From NCBI RefSeq assembly GCF_016093295.1, contig NZ_JAEDAL010000004.1, positions 124,001 through 188,000 of the forward strand: a stretch of DNA of 64,000 nucleotides, given 5' to 3'. A program made the position numbers and the translations under genes. Each line of letters opens with the position of its first letter. Within the stretch, counting starts at the first letter, position 1. Positions 45,015-53,809 of the stretch are shown here, piece after piece. The DNA comes from Inhella gelatinilytica. Lineage in GTDB: Bacteria > Pseudomonadota > Gammaproteobacteria > Burkholderiales > Burkholderiaceae_C. The notes beneath the pieces are model-generated. The model searched no databases, had not been told where the DNA came from, and saw only the letters and a program-made list of their open reading frames with translations.

Positions 45015-45509
45015 TCACTTCACCCTTTTGAGCGCCGGCCGCGGGCCGGTGGGTGAAGGTTCGGGGGGCGGATTATCACCAGAACTTGTGGGCACCGGCG
45101 CCAACCGCAAAGCAGGGGACGGTTCGGGCTCGGCGCCCTCCGCGTCCTGCTGCGGCAGGTCACTGGCCAGATCTTCGGTTTCGATGGGGGCAAAGGCCAT
45201 GCCCTGGCCATTCTCGCGGGCGTAGATGGCCAACACCGCGCTCATGGGGGCCATGACCTCACGAACCACGCCACCAAACCGCGCCTTGAAGGTCACGGCT
45301 TCGTCATCCAGCCGCAAACCTTGTGTCGCGTCATAGCTCACATTGAGCGTAATGACGCCATCCTGGACAAACTCCATCGGCACCTGCACACCGCGCACCA
45401 CTTGAACCTGCAAGTACGGCGTAAAACCATGGTCCGTGCACCACGCGTGCAACGCACGAACCAGGTAGGGCCGCGTTGACGGCAGGATGGGGTCGTCGAG
45501 AGTGCTCAA
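45015..45509 (-). CDS. sspB: ClpXP protease specificity-enhancing factor SspB
   Basis: Adaptor that delivers ssrA-tagged polypeptides to ClpXP. 164 aa. The conserved dimer and peptide-binding core is seen in STRPYLVRALHAWCTDHGFT, LNVSYDATQGLRL and VTFKARFGG; the acidic, proline-rich tail (from about 115) ends in a short ClpX-binding-like basic segment (RPALKRVK). The start appears to be TTG at 45509, overlapping the sspA stop (TTGA); no ATG is available in frame before the conserved region. It is co-transcribed with sspA. Confidence 0.93.
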   Translation of the reverse strand: MSTLDDPILPSTRPYLVRALHAWCTDHGFTPYLQVQVVRGVQVPMEFVQDGVITLNVSYDATQGLRLDDEAVTFKARFGGVVREVMAPMSAVLAIYARENGQGMAFAPIETEDLASDLPQQDAEGAEPEPSPALRLAPVPTSSGDNPPPEPSPTGPRPALKRVK

Positions 45510-46123
45510 CGGCGCATTACCTTTTCCGACGGCGTCAGCGCTTCGATGTACGCCGGGCGAGAGAAGATGCGCTCGGCGTACTTCAACAGCGGCGCCGCGT
45601 TTTTGCTCATGTCAATGCCGTAGTAATCCAGACGCCACAGCAAAGGCGCAATGGCCACATCCAGCATCGAGAAGTCATCCCCGAGCATGAACTTGTTCTT
45701 CAGGAAGATCGGCGCGAGCTGAGTCAGACGGTCGCGAATCTGGCTGCGCGCCTTTTCGAGCAGCTTGTCCGTGGGCTTCGGGCCCCCGCTGCGGTTTTCA
45801 AGGATGTTCACGTAGGCAAACAGCTCCTTCTCGAAATTCAGAAGGAACAGTCGCACGCGCGCGCGCGCCAGCGGGTCCCCGGGCATCAGTTGCGGGTGCG
45901 GGAACCGCTCGTCGATGTACTCGTTGATGATGTTGCTCTCGTACAGGATCAGGTCGCGCTCCACCAAGATGGGCACGTCGTTGTACGGATTCATCAAAGC
46001 GATGTCTTCCGGCTTGGCAAACAAATCCACATCGCGGATCTCAAAGTCCATGCCTTTTTCGAACAGAACGAAGCGGCAGCGGTGCGAATAGGGGCAGGTC
46101 GTGCCCGAGTAGAGAACCATCAT
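45506..46123 (-). CDS. sspA: stringent starvation protein A (GST-like)
   Basis: GST-fold RNA-polymerase-associated protein affecting transcription under starvation. 205 aa. N-terminal thioredoxin-like half with YSGTTCPYSHRCRFVLFEKG and NPYNDVPILVERDLILYESN, then the helical half containing DFSMLDVAIAPLLWRLDYYG. The order petABC–sspA–sspB is characteristic of betaproteobacteria. The ATG at 46123 or the adjacent one at 46120 could be used. Confidence 0.95.
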   Translation of the reverse strand: MMVLYSGTTCPYSHRCRFVLFEKGMDFEIRDVDLFAKPEDIALMNPYNDVPILVERDLILYESNIINEYIDERFPHPQLMPGDPLARARVRLFLLNFEKELFAYVNILENRSGGPKPTDKLLEKARSQIRDRLTQLAPIFLKNKFMLGDDFSMLDVAIAPLLWRLDYYGIDMSKNAAPLLKYAERIFSRPAYIEALTPSEKVMRR

Positions 46124-46210
46124 GAGAGTGGACTCCCGTAGTCAGTCAAAAAACAAAAGCGCAGTGCAGGCAATGGGGCCAGCACTGCGCAGGTGAAGCA
46201 GCCGTGGGGC

Positions 46211-46969
46211 TTACTTCACATCCTTCCAATAGGCGGCATTCAAGCGCCAGGCGAAGACAGAAAACACCAGCAGGAACAGCATCACGCCCACGCCCAGGTT
46301 GAAGCGCTGCTTGGCTTGCGGTTCCGCCATCCAGGTCAGGTAAGCAACCAGATCACCCACGGCGTTGTCATATTCCTGAGCGGAGAGCTTGCCCGCCTTG
46401 ACCACTTCCCACTTGCCACTGAACACATGCTCGGGCTTTCCGTGCGACATGCGCTCTTCAAACATCGGCTTGCGCTCGCCTTGCAGCTCCCACAAAACAT
46501 GGGGCATGCCGATCGAGGGGAATACCAAATTATCCCAGCCCGTGGCCTTGGTCTCGTCGCGGTAGTAGCTGCGCCACAGCGTGTAGAGGTAATCGGCCCC
46601 GGTGCCCTTGCTGCCATCGGCGCGCGACCGGGCCACCAGCGTCAGGTCCGGCGGCGTGGCGCCAAACCACGCCTTGGCCTCCTTCGCGTCAATCGCTGCC
46701 TTCATCTGCTCCCCCACCTTGTCGGTGGTGAACATCAGGTTGTCCTTGATCTGCTCTTTCGAGAGGCCGATTTCCTGCAGGCGGTTGTAGCGGTGGAAGG
46801 CCGCGCTGTGGCAGTTCAAACAGTAGTTGGCGAAGATCTTGGCGCCGTTTTGCAGCGACGCCAAGTCACTCATCTTTTCCGTCGGAAACCGATCCCAGGC
46901 CACGCCACCACCCGACGCAAATGCACTCAGGCTCAAGGCGGTCAACAGGGAGGCGATGATTTTTTTCAT
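46211..46969 (-). CDS. petC: cytochrome c1 of the bc1 complex
   Basis: 252 aa. Signal peptide (KKIIASLLTALSLSAFASG), heme c attachment CLNCH (Cys50, Cys53, His54) followed by SAAFHRYNRL, the axial-Met region in FPSIGMPHVLWE, and a C-terminal membrane anchor (LGVGVMLFLLVFSVFAWRL). It transfers electrons from the Rieske centre to the soluble or fused cytochrome c. Third gene of petABC; start at 46969, 20 bases after petB. Confidence 0.96.
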   Translation of the reverse strand: MKKIIASLLTALSLSAFASGGGVAWDRFPTEKMSDLASLQNGAKIFANYCLNCHSAAFHRYNRLQEIGLSKEQIKDNLMFTTDKVGEQMKAAIDAKEAKAWFGATPPDLTLVARSRADGSKGTGADYLYTLWRSYYRDETKATGWDNLVFPSIGMPHVLWELQGERKPMFEERMSHGKPEHVFSGKWEVVKAGKLSAQEYDNAVGDLVAYLTWMAEPQAKQRFNLGVGVMLFLLVFSVFAWRLNAAYWKDVK

Positions 46970-46989
46970 GGTTGTTCGTCTCCGGTAGA

Positions 46990-48447
46990 TCAATGGGCGT
47001 GAAAGGTCACGCGATCGGGCGGGGTTTTGAACTCACCCTTGACGCTCCACCAGGGCATCAGCAAGAAGAAACCCAAGTAGAACAGGGTGCCGACTTGCGA
47101 CACCAAGGTGCCGATCGTGCTGGGCGGTTGCACGCCCAGGTACCCGAGGATGCCGAACACCACCACGAAAACACCGTACAGGTAGTTGTTCCAGCTCGGG
47201 CGGTAGCGAATGGATTTGACCGGCGACTTGTCCAGCCAGGGCAGGAACGCCAGGATCACCACCGTGCCCCCCATGACCACCACACCCCAGAATTTGGCAT
47301 CAAAACCATGGGCCCACTGAGGCAGTTCCACGCCCATCCAGCCCAACACCACGCCATGGACGTCGAACAGGAACAGGAGCGCTGCCATCAGCCCCCAATA
47401 GCCCACACGCACAGCCGCCGGCAAGGCCGAACGACGAACCGACACCACACCAACGACAACGAAGAACAGCCACATAAACGGCATGAAGTCCGACGTCGTG
47501 GCACGCAGCATGGAATAGAACGGCGTGAAGTACCAAACCGGCGCGATATGGGCCGGGGTCTTCAGCGGGTCCGCCGGGATGAAGTTGTTGTACTCCAAGA
47601 AATATCCGCCCAATTCCGGAGCGAAGAACACGATCGCGCAGAACACCATCAGGAACAGCGAGACGCCGTAGATGTCATGCACCGTGTAGTAGGGGTGGAA
47701 GGGCACGCCATCCAGCGGGCGACCTTGCGCATCCTTGTGCTTCTTGATTTCCACACCGTCGGGGTTGTTGGAGCCCACGTCGTGCAGCGCCAACAAGTGG
47801 GCAACCACCAAGCCGAGCAACACCAACGGCACGGCGATCACATGGAAGCTGAAGAAGCGGTTCAGCGTGGCATCGCCCACGACAAAGTCGCCGCGAATCA
47901 TGATCGACAGCTCTTCCCCCACAAACGGAATGGCAGAGAAGAGGTTGATGATCACCTGGGCGCCCCAATAGCTCATCTGCCCCCAGGGGAGCAAATAGCC
48001 CATGAAGGCTTCAGCCATCAGACACAGGAAGATGGCGCAGCCGAAAATCCACACCAATTCCCGCGGTTGGCGGTAGCTGCCGTAGATCAGGCCGCGGTAC
48101 ATGTGCAGGTACACCACGACGAAGAAGGCCGAGGCACCGGTGGAATGCATGTAGCGCACCAGCCAACCCCAGGGCACGTCGCGCATGATGTACTCGACCG
48201 AAGCAAACGCCAGGTTCGCATCGGGCTTGTAGTGCATCACCAGGAAGATGCCGGTGACGATCTGGATCACCAGCACCAAGAGGGCCAGCGAGCCGAAGAT
48301 GTACCACCAGTTGAAGTTCTTCGGTGCGTAGTACTCGGACATGTGGACCTTGTAGGCGTCGAACGCGGTGGGGAACCGGTTCTCCAGCCAGGTCATGGTC
48401 TTCACGCCCATCGAGGCGCCCGCCGGCGCTTCCTTGAATTCAGCCAT
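46990..48447 (-). CDS. petB: cytochrome b of the bc1 complex
   Basis: 485-residue full-length cytochrome b (N- and C-terminal parts in one chain, not the split b6f form). The four heme-ligand histidines are in RYMHSTGASAFFVVVYLHMYRG and SFHVIAVPLVLLGLVVAHLLAL. The Qo-site PEWY-like segment appears as AHIAPVWYFTPFYSML, i.e. PVWY instead of PEWY, a variant used by some proteobacteria. AAGGA precedes the ATG. Confidence 0.97.
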   Translation of the reverse strand: MAEFKEAPAGASMGVKTMTWLENRFPTAFDAYKVHMSEYYAPKNFNWWYIFGSLALLVLVIQIVTGIFLVMHYKPDANLAFASVEYIMRDVPWGWLVRYMHSTGASAFFVVVYLHMYRGLIYGSYRQPRELVWIFGCAIFLCLMAEAFMGYLLPWGQMSYWGAQVIINLFSAIPFVGEELSIMIRGDFVVGDATLNRFFSFHVIAVPLVLLGLVVAHLLALHDVGSNNPDGVEIKKHKDAQGRPLDGVPFHPYYTVHDIYGVSLFLMVFCAIVFFAPELGGYFLEYNNFIPADPLKTPAHIAPVWYFTPFYSMLRATTSDFMPFMWLFFVVVGVVSVRRSALPAAVRVGYWGLMAALLFLFDVHGVVLGWMGVELPQWAHGFDAKFWGVVVMGGTVVILAFLPWLDKSPVKSIRYRPSWNNYLYGVFVVVFGILGYLGVQPPSTIGTLVSQVGTLFYLGFFLLMPWWSVKGEFKTPPDRVTFHAH

Positions 48448-48456
48448 GGTCGGTCC

Positions 48457-49047
48457 TTATGCCTTTTTGTCTTCGCCGATCAACAGCTTGGTGTCGGACA
48501 GGTACATGTGCGGAGGCACCTCGAGGTTATCCGGCGCCGGCTTGTTCTTGAACACGCGGCCAGCCAAGTCAAACGTCGAGCCGTGGCAGGGGCACAGGAA
48601 ACCCCCGGTCCAATCGTCCGGCAGCGACGGCTGCGCGCCGGTCTGGAACTTGTCCGAGGGCGAACAGCCCAGATGCGAGCAAATACCCACCGCCACGAAA
48701 TATTCCGGCTTGATGGAACGGTGCTCGTTCTTGGCGTATTCCGGCGTCGGGTAGGCCGTGCGCTTGCTTTCAGGGTCGGCCACCTGGGGGGTCGTCTTCT
48801 TCAGCGCCTCAAGCTGCTCGGGCGTGCGGCGCACGATCCACACCGGCTTACCCCGCCATTCCACCGTGAGCTTCTCGCCCGGTTTCATGCCGCCAATGTC
48901 GACTTCGACCGCCGCACCAGCCGCCAACGCCCGCTCGGAGGGGCTAAAGGTCTTCACAAACGGGACGGCCACCGCCACCCCGCCCACTGCGCCCGCGCAT
49001 CCCGTGGCCATCATCCACGTGCGCTTGCTGTTGTCCACTTCGCTCAT
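48457..49047 (-). CDS. petA: ubiquinol-cytochrome c reductase Rieske iron-sulfur subunit
   Basis: 196 aa from the ATG at 49047 (AGAGGATG upstream). An N-terminal signal-anchor (RTWMMATGCAGAVGGVAVAV, preceded by basic residues) is followed by the [2Fe-2S] domain with CSHLGC (123-128) and CPCHGS (152-157). It oxidises ubiquinol and passes an electron to cytochrome c1. First gene of the operon; a TAGAAT -10-like hexamer lies at 49174-49179 in the 232-base gap to mscL, which holds no gene. Confidence 0.96.
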   Translation of the reverse strand: MSEVDNSKRTWMMATGCAGAVGGVAVAVPFVKTFSPSERALAAGAAVEVDIGGMKPGEKLTVEWRGKPVWIVRRTPEQLEALKKTTPQVADPESKRTAYPTPEYAKNEHRSIKPEYFVAVGICSHLGCSPSDKFQTGAQPSLPDDWTGGFLCPCHGSTFDLAGRVFKNKPAPDNLEVPPHMYLSDTKLLIGEDKKA

Positions 49048-49279
49048 GAGCATCCTCTGGCGGGTTTTTTGATTCTGTTGCCCGTTTCCACAGCACCTAG
49101 GCGCCACAGGTCCGGACTTCTTTTGAAACCAAGCGCTTTGCGAAAAGTCAAATGCGCTTGCAAAGCGGCGCGGATTCTAGCGGCAGGGTCAAGCCCCAGG
49201 AATCGGGCCCCGGGATTCCGCCAACCCCCTGCACCCATCCAAGGCATCGAGAATCGACGTTTTACCTGGAGACACCAGC

Positions 49280-49702
49280 ATGGGATTTCTTTCGGAGTTC
49301 AGAGAATTTGCCGTCAAGGGCAATGTCATCGACTTGGCCGTGGGCGTGATCATCGGCGGTGCTTTCGGCAAGATTGTTGACTCCTTGGTCGGCGACGTGA
49401 TCATGCCGCTCGTCGGCATGGTGGTGGGCGGCCTGAATTTCGACAACTACTTCATCCCGTTGGCAGGCCAAGCCGCAACCACTTTGGTGGAGGCCAAGAA
49501 AGCGGGGGCGGTCCTGGCCTACGGCAGCTTTCTGACCGTGATGCTGAACTTCATCATCTTGGCCTTCGTCATCTTCATGATGATCAAGCAGATCAATCGG
49601 CTCAAACGCGCCGAGCAAACGCCGGCCGCCCCGCAAGCGCCGGCTGCCCCGCCGGAAGACATTCAACTCCTGCGGGAGATTCGTGACAGTTTGAAACGTT
49701 AA
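49280..49702 (+). CDS. mscL: large-conductance mechanosensitive channel
   Basis: Pentameric osmotic safety valve in the inner membrane. 140 aa. The N-terminal helix and TM1 are highly conserved ([40 protein letters not shown]), then a periplasmic loop, TM2 ([19 protein letters not shown]), and a C-terminal helix after an Ala/Pro linker ([13 protein letters not shown]). Good Shine-Dalgarno (TGGAGACAC) before the ATG. Divergent from petA. Confidence 0.97.
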   Translation: MGFLSEFREFAVKGNVIDLAVGVIIGGAFGKIVDSLVGDVIMPLVGMVVGGLNFDNYFIPLAGQAATTLVEAKKAGAVLAYGSFLTVMLNFIILAFVIFMMIKQINRLKRAEQTPAAPQAPAAPPEDIQLLREIRDSLKR

Positions 49703-49766
49703 GCACCGGCCTTCGGGCATGATGGGGCCCTTCGCCCCAGTGTTTCTTCCGGGCTCAGTTTGTTCC

Positions 49767-52067
49767 ATGTCGGCTCTCAGCAACCCCCACTTGCAGGCGG
49801 CGCTTCAGCGCCTCTGCCAGGCCTTTGATCAGGCCCTGTCGCAAACCCAAGAAACCGCCGGTCAATTGGCCGGTTCCGCGCTGAAGTCGGCGCGTCGGGA
49901 CGAACTCTTGCTCACGCAAGCACTGTTGCGCCAGCAGCAAAGCGTCTTGATCGATCAGTTTCAGCGCTCCTTGCTTTCCGAGTGGGAAAAGGACGGGCTG
50001 GGCAAGGCCGTCGGCGCAGTGCCAGCCCGGAGCAGCGGGTGGGGCGAACTGAGTTTGGTCGACGACGCCGCGGTGGACGCCCTGGTCGCCGCCGACCGCA
50101 TAGGCAAGGCTTTGGGCCACAGTTGCGAGTGGGAGTTGCGGGCCGTCGAGTCGTTCGTCAGCGATCTGCTGGGCGACCCGGAAGCCGGCCCGGACCGCAA
50201 TCCGGTGCGGCCCGGATTGGTCGCGCGCGCCCTGATCCATGCTGTGGACGACGTCACGGATCAACCCAATCTGCGTCAAACCCTGAGCGAGGAGTTGACC
50301 CGGACCCTGTCCGGGCAAATGAAGTCTTGCTACGCAGACCTTGCCGCTTGGTTCCGCCAAAAAGGCCTGCGCGCCCAAGATCTGCGGGCCATTACCACCG
50401 AAGGCGGCAGTCGGGGTGGCGCGGCAGGAGCAGCGCCCGAGCCCGCGCCCCCTTTCAGCAACAGCGGCCCGGACGGGCTGTCCAGCGCCCCCGGCGGTCA
50501 CGGCGCCCCCGGCACGCAGCCTCCCGGCGGTTACCCAGCGCCCATTGGCGCTTTGGGCGGACTGGGGCATGTTGAACCCGTCGTGATGAACCTGTTGCGC
50601 CGCTTGCACGGCGCAGCGCCCGCCGTGAGCTTCAGCACGCTGGCCGATCCGACTGCGGGCTTGGCCATGCCGAGCAACCTGATTCAGCTGCACCGCGAAG
50701 AGCTGCGTCAGACCGCCACGGCGCCACTTGATCACATGGTGATCGACGTCGTGGCGACCCTGTTTGACGCCATCTTGGCGGACTCTCGCGTGCCCCCGCA
50801 AATGGCCCGCCTGCTCGGGCGCTTGCAACTCCCCGTGCTGCGAGCGGCACTGGGGGACACCAGCTTCTTTGCCAAGCGCAACCACCCGGTTCGACGATTC
50901 ATCAACCGACTGGCGTCCTTGGCGTGCTCCTTCGAGGACTTCACGCAAGATCCCGGCCTCAGCTTCTTGAAGCGGGTTTCCGAGTTGGTCGAAGAAATCG
51001 CGGGTGGCGATTTCGAGCGACTCGAAACCTACGACAAACAGCTGGACCAGCTCGACCAATTTGTCACCGAGCAGGCAAAGCAAGCCCTGAGCGCTGCAGG
51101 ACAAGAAGCGGCGCGCAAGCTGGAGGAAAAAGAACTCCAAGCTCGCCAACGGCTGCAGTACGAGAAACAGTTGGATCGGGCCCTGCAGGACTTGCCCCTG
51201 CCCGGCTTTCTGAAGCAGTTCCTCTGCAAAGACTGGGGGGCGGTCATCGTGACCGCCTCGGGGCAGGGTGAACCGCAGGCGCTCATGGCCCGGCGCCAGG
51301 GGCGCGATTTGGCGGTTTCCGTCCTCCCCAAGGGCGGATCGCCCGCCCGGAAGGACTTCCTCTCCCAGCTGCCGCTGTTGGTCCGCGGGGTGCAATTGGG
51401 GCTGGACTCCATTGGCTGCCCGGAGTCCACACGCAAGCAGTTGTTTGCGGATTTGATGCCCGTGCATGCCGAGGCCCTCAAGACGCCGGCACTGTCACCA
51501 CTCGACCACAATTTGCTGGTCAAGCGGATCGAGGCGGCGTTCGGGCTGGCCGTGCCGGACGAACAAGAGGCGTTGCGGGCCACAACGTCGCTGGACATCA
51601 ATCTCGAAGAGGCCTTCAACCCCGCCGAGGCAGCCCAGATGGGCTTGCTCACGGAGGCCCAGGTCCCGTGGGACGGTCAAGTCGACATTGACCTCAGCGC
51701 CGAGCCGGACACCCCGGTACAGACTGTGGACCTCGCCATCGCCGGTCTGCCTGAACCCGAATCACCAGAACCCACGCACGGCGCAGCGCTGTTTGATCAC
51801 CTGCAGATCGGCTGCGCGTACCGCATTCACACGGGCAAAGACTGGCACAAGGTCAAACTCACGCACATCAGCGATCAGCGCAGTTTCTTCATCTTTACGG
51901 AAGGGGACCATCACCCCAAGACCCTGACGATGACGGCGCGCATGTTGCGCCGCCTTTGCGCCAACGAGCGCTTCCGGTCGGTGGAGAACGCCTTCTTGCT
52001 TGAGCGGGCGACCGCGCGCGCGCGCCAACAGCTGGCGGCCCTGATGCCGCAAGTCAGCCGGCACTGA
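49767..52067 (+). CDS. DUF1631 family protein
   Basis: 766-residue cytosolic protein of the DUF1631 family found in beta- and gammaproteobacteria. The conserved central block is HMVIDVVATLFDAILADSRV and MARLLGRLQLPVLRAALGD, followed by FFAKRNHPVRRFINRLASLA. A coiled-coil-prone region follows (LEEKELQARQRLQYEKQLDR). The C-terminal about 90 residues (IGCAYRIHTGKDWHKVKLTH) resemble a PilZ-like beta barrel but lack a clear RxxxR, so c-di-GMP binding is not claimed. A Gly/Pro-rich linker lies around 225-270. The ATG at 49767 is chosen because the upstream codons are low in quality. It overlaps the convergent pdxA by 14 bases. Confidence 0.8.
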   Translation: MSALSNPHLQAALQRLCQAFDQALSQTQETAGQLAGSALKSARRDELLLTQALLRQQQSVLIDQFQRSLLSEWEKDGLGKAVGAVPARSSGWGELSLVDDAAVDALVAADRIGKALGHSCEWELRAVESFVSDLLGDPEAGPDRNPVRPGLVARALIHAVDDVTDQPNLRQTLSEELTRTLSGQMKSCYADLAAWFRQKGLRAQDLRAITTEGGSRGGAAGAAPEPAPPFSNSGPDGLSSAPGGHGAPGTQPPGGYPAPIGALGGLGHVEPVVMNLLRRLHGAAPAVSFSTLADPTAGLAMPSNLIQLHREELRQTATAPLDHMVIDVVATLFDAILADSRVPPQMARLLGRLQLPVLRAALGDTSFFAKRNHPVRRFINRLASLACSFEDFTQDPGLSFLKRVSELVEEIAGGDFERLETYDKQLDQLDQFVTEQAKQALSAAGQEAARKLEEKELQARQRLQYEKQLDRALQDLPLPGFLKQFLCKDWGAVIVTASGQGEPQALMARRQGRDLAVSVLPKGGSPARKDFLSQLPLLVRGVQLGLDSIGCPESTRKQLFADLMPVHAEALKTPALSPLDHNLLVKRIEAAFGLAVPDEQEALRATTSLDINLEEAFNPAEAAQMGLLTEAQVPWDGQVDIDLSAEPDTPVQTVDLAIAGLPEPESPEPTHGAALFDHLQIGCAYRIHTGKDWHKVKLTHISDQRSFFIFTEGDHHPKTLTMTARMLRRLCANERFRSVENAFLLERATARARQQLAALMPQVSRH

Positions 52068-53049
52068 TCGTCAATCGCTGGCCCAGCTGCCAGGCCGCCA
52101 AAAAACTGGACGGATCCGCCGTACCTCGCCCCACCCGGTCAAAGGCGGTTCCGTGGTCGGGGCTGGTGCGTACAAAAGGCAAGCCCAGGGTCAGGTTCAC
52201 GCCGGCATCGAGCCCCAGATATTTGATTGGGATGAGGCCATGGTCGTGTGTCATCGCCACCACCGCGTCAAACTCACCGCGCCGCGCCCGCATGAACACC
52301 GTGTCCGGCGCATAGGGCCCATGGACCTGGAGCCCTTCACTTTGGGCCTGCTGAACCGCTGGCCCTATGGTGGTCACTTCCTCATCACCAAACAACCCGC
52401 CCTCGCCTGCATGGGGATTGAGGCCCGCCACGGCAATTCTGGGTGCGGCGATTCCCAGCGGCCCCACCAGCATGGCGTGCACCTGCCGAACGGTTTCCAA
52501 AATCGTGGGGCCATCGATCAAATCAAGGGCCTTTCGCAACGAAACATGGACGGTGACCAAGGCCACGCGCAGCTCGTCGTTCACCAACATCATGCGAACG
52601 GCCGGAACGCCCGCCAGGTGTTGCAACATTTCCGTATGACCGGGAAAAGGCACACCCGCCGCATGGAGGGCCTCTTTGTGGACGGGCGCAGTGACTAAAC
52701 CACGCGCCGCACCACTCTGAATCGCCCCGACAGCCGCCTCAATGCAGCGCGCTGCGGCCAGACCGCAATCGGCTCGAACGAGACCTTGCGATCCCTGCAG
52801 AAGCGTTGCCGGTAAGCCCGGAGGGGCCCACACGGCCATCGCCCCCGGCAGCCTGGGTTCACTGATCGTCTCGAGCACTTGAACGGGACGCTGCAGCCGG
52901 CACTGCGCCAGTGCCCTGCGCATCACTTGGGGATCTCCCACCACCACCGCCGCAGGCTCAGGCACCCGTGCCCAGGCCTGTGCGATGACTTCAGGGCCGA
53001 TGCCGGCCGCGTCGCCCTGAGTCAGCAACAGGGGCCGGTCGGCCTTCAC
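52054..53049 (-). CDS. pdxA: 4-hydroxythreonine-4-phosphate dehydrogenase
   Basis: NAD-dependent enzyme of pyridoxal-5'-phosphate synthesis. 331 aa from the GTG at 53049, which has AGGAG six bases upstream and lies 10 bases after the previous stop; an ATG at 53079 would overlap that gene and has no such signal. Signatures: LTQGDAAGIGPEV, HTEMLQHLAG, GLNPHAGEGGLFG and AMTHDHGLIPIKYLG, which contain the metal-binding histidines. Downstream of the NIF3-like gene, apparently in one operon. Confidence 0.95.
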   Translation of the reverse strand: MKADRPLLLTQGDAAGIGPEVIAQAWARVPEPAAVVVGDPQVMRRALAQCRLQRPVQVLETISEPRLPGAMAVWAPPGLPATLLQGSQGLVRADCGLAAARCIEAAVGAIQSGAARGLVTAPVHKEALHAAGVPFPGHTEMLQHLAGVPAVRMMLVNDELRVALVTVHVSLRKALDLIDGPTILETVRQVHAMLVGPLGIAAPRIAVAGLNPHAGEGGLFGDEEVTTIGPAVQQAQSEGLQVHGPYAPDTVFMRARRGEFDAVVAMTHDHGLIPIKYLGLDAGVNLTLGLPFVRTSPDHGTAFDRVGRGTADPSSFLAAWQLGQRLTISAG

Positions 53050-53059
53050 CGACGACTCC

Positions 53060-53809
53060 TCACGCGGGATTGGCTTCATCGTGAAAACGGCAATCCAAAT
53101 CAAATTGCTCGGCCAAATGCTTGCCCAGGGCTTGGACACCCCCACGTTCAGTGGCGTGGTGGCCGGCCGCCAAAAAGGCCACACCGGTTTCCCGCGCCAA
53201 ATGGAACTGAGGCTCACTCATCTCACCGGTCACGAACACGTCTGCGCCCGAAGCCACTGCCGATTCGAAGTACCCTTGGGCACCCCCGGTACACCACGCC
53301 ACGCGACGAATGAGCCTGCCATCTCCGGGCAGCAAGTGCACGGGACGCCCCAACGTGGCCTGCACGTGGCCGGTCAACGTCTCTGCGTCTACAGGGGATT
53401 CGATCGACCCCAGAAATCCGAGGTTTTGTTCACCAAACCGCGCATCGGCCTGCCAACCCAATTTTTCGCCCAAGGTGGCGTTATTGCCCCACTGGGCGTG
53501 AGCATCCAGCGGCAGGTGGTAGGCCAGCAGATTGATGTCGTGGGCCAGCAGCAGGCGCAATCGTTCGCGCAACCAGCCTACGACGCGCCCGTCTTGACCG
53601 CGCCAGAACAGTCCGTGATGGACCAAGAGGGCATCGGCGCCCCAAGTCACCGCCGCCTCAATCACCTGACGACTGGCGGTAACACCCACCATCAGCTTGC
53701 GAACTTGGGGGCGGCCTTCGACCTGCAAGCCATTGGGCCCATAGTCCTTAAACTGCCCTACCGCCAGCGCGTCACCGAGGTAGCGCTCCAACTCCGCGCG
53801 TTCAACCAT
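53060..53809 (-). CDS. NIF3-like (YbgI/DUF34) metal-dependent protein
   Basis: 249-residue member of the NIF3 family, often labelled GTP cyclohydrolase 1 type 2, though the true function is not settled. Dinuclear metal-site residues sit in LLVHHGLFWRGQ near the N-terminus and in FLAAGHHATERGGVQALGKHL near the C-terminus. The ATG at 53809 overlaps, on the opposite strand, the ATG of the protease gene at 53808 (the two share CATG), so each gene's ribosome-binding region lies in the other's first codons. Confidence 0.9.
   Translation of the reverse strand: MVERAELERYLGDALAVGQFKDYGPNGLQVEGRPQVRKLMVGVTASRQVIEAAVTWGADALLVHHGLFWRGQDGRVVGWLRERLRLLLAHDINLLAYHLPLDAHAQWGNNATLGEKLGWQADARFGEQNLGFLGSIESPVDAETLTGHVQATLGRPVHLLPGDGRLIRRVAWCTGGAQGYFESAVASGADVFVTGEMSEPQFHLARETGVAFLAAGHHATERGGVQALGKHLAEQFDLDCRFHDEANPA

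Noticed and set aside
46972-49380. 802-codon open frame antisense to petCBA
   Set aside because: Crosses three real genes with conserved heme and iron-sulfur motifs; His/Gln/Arg-rich junk composition.
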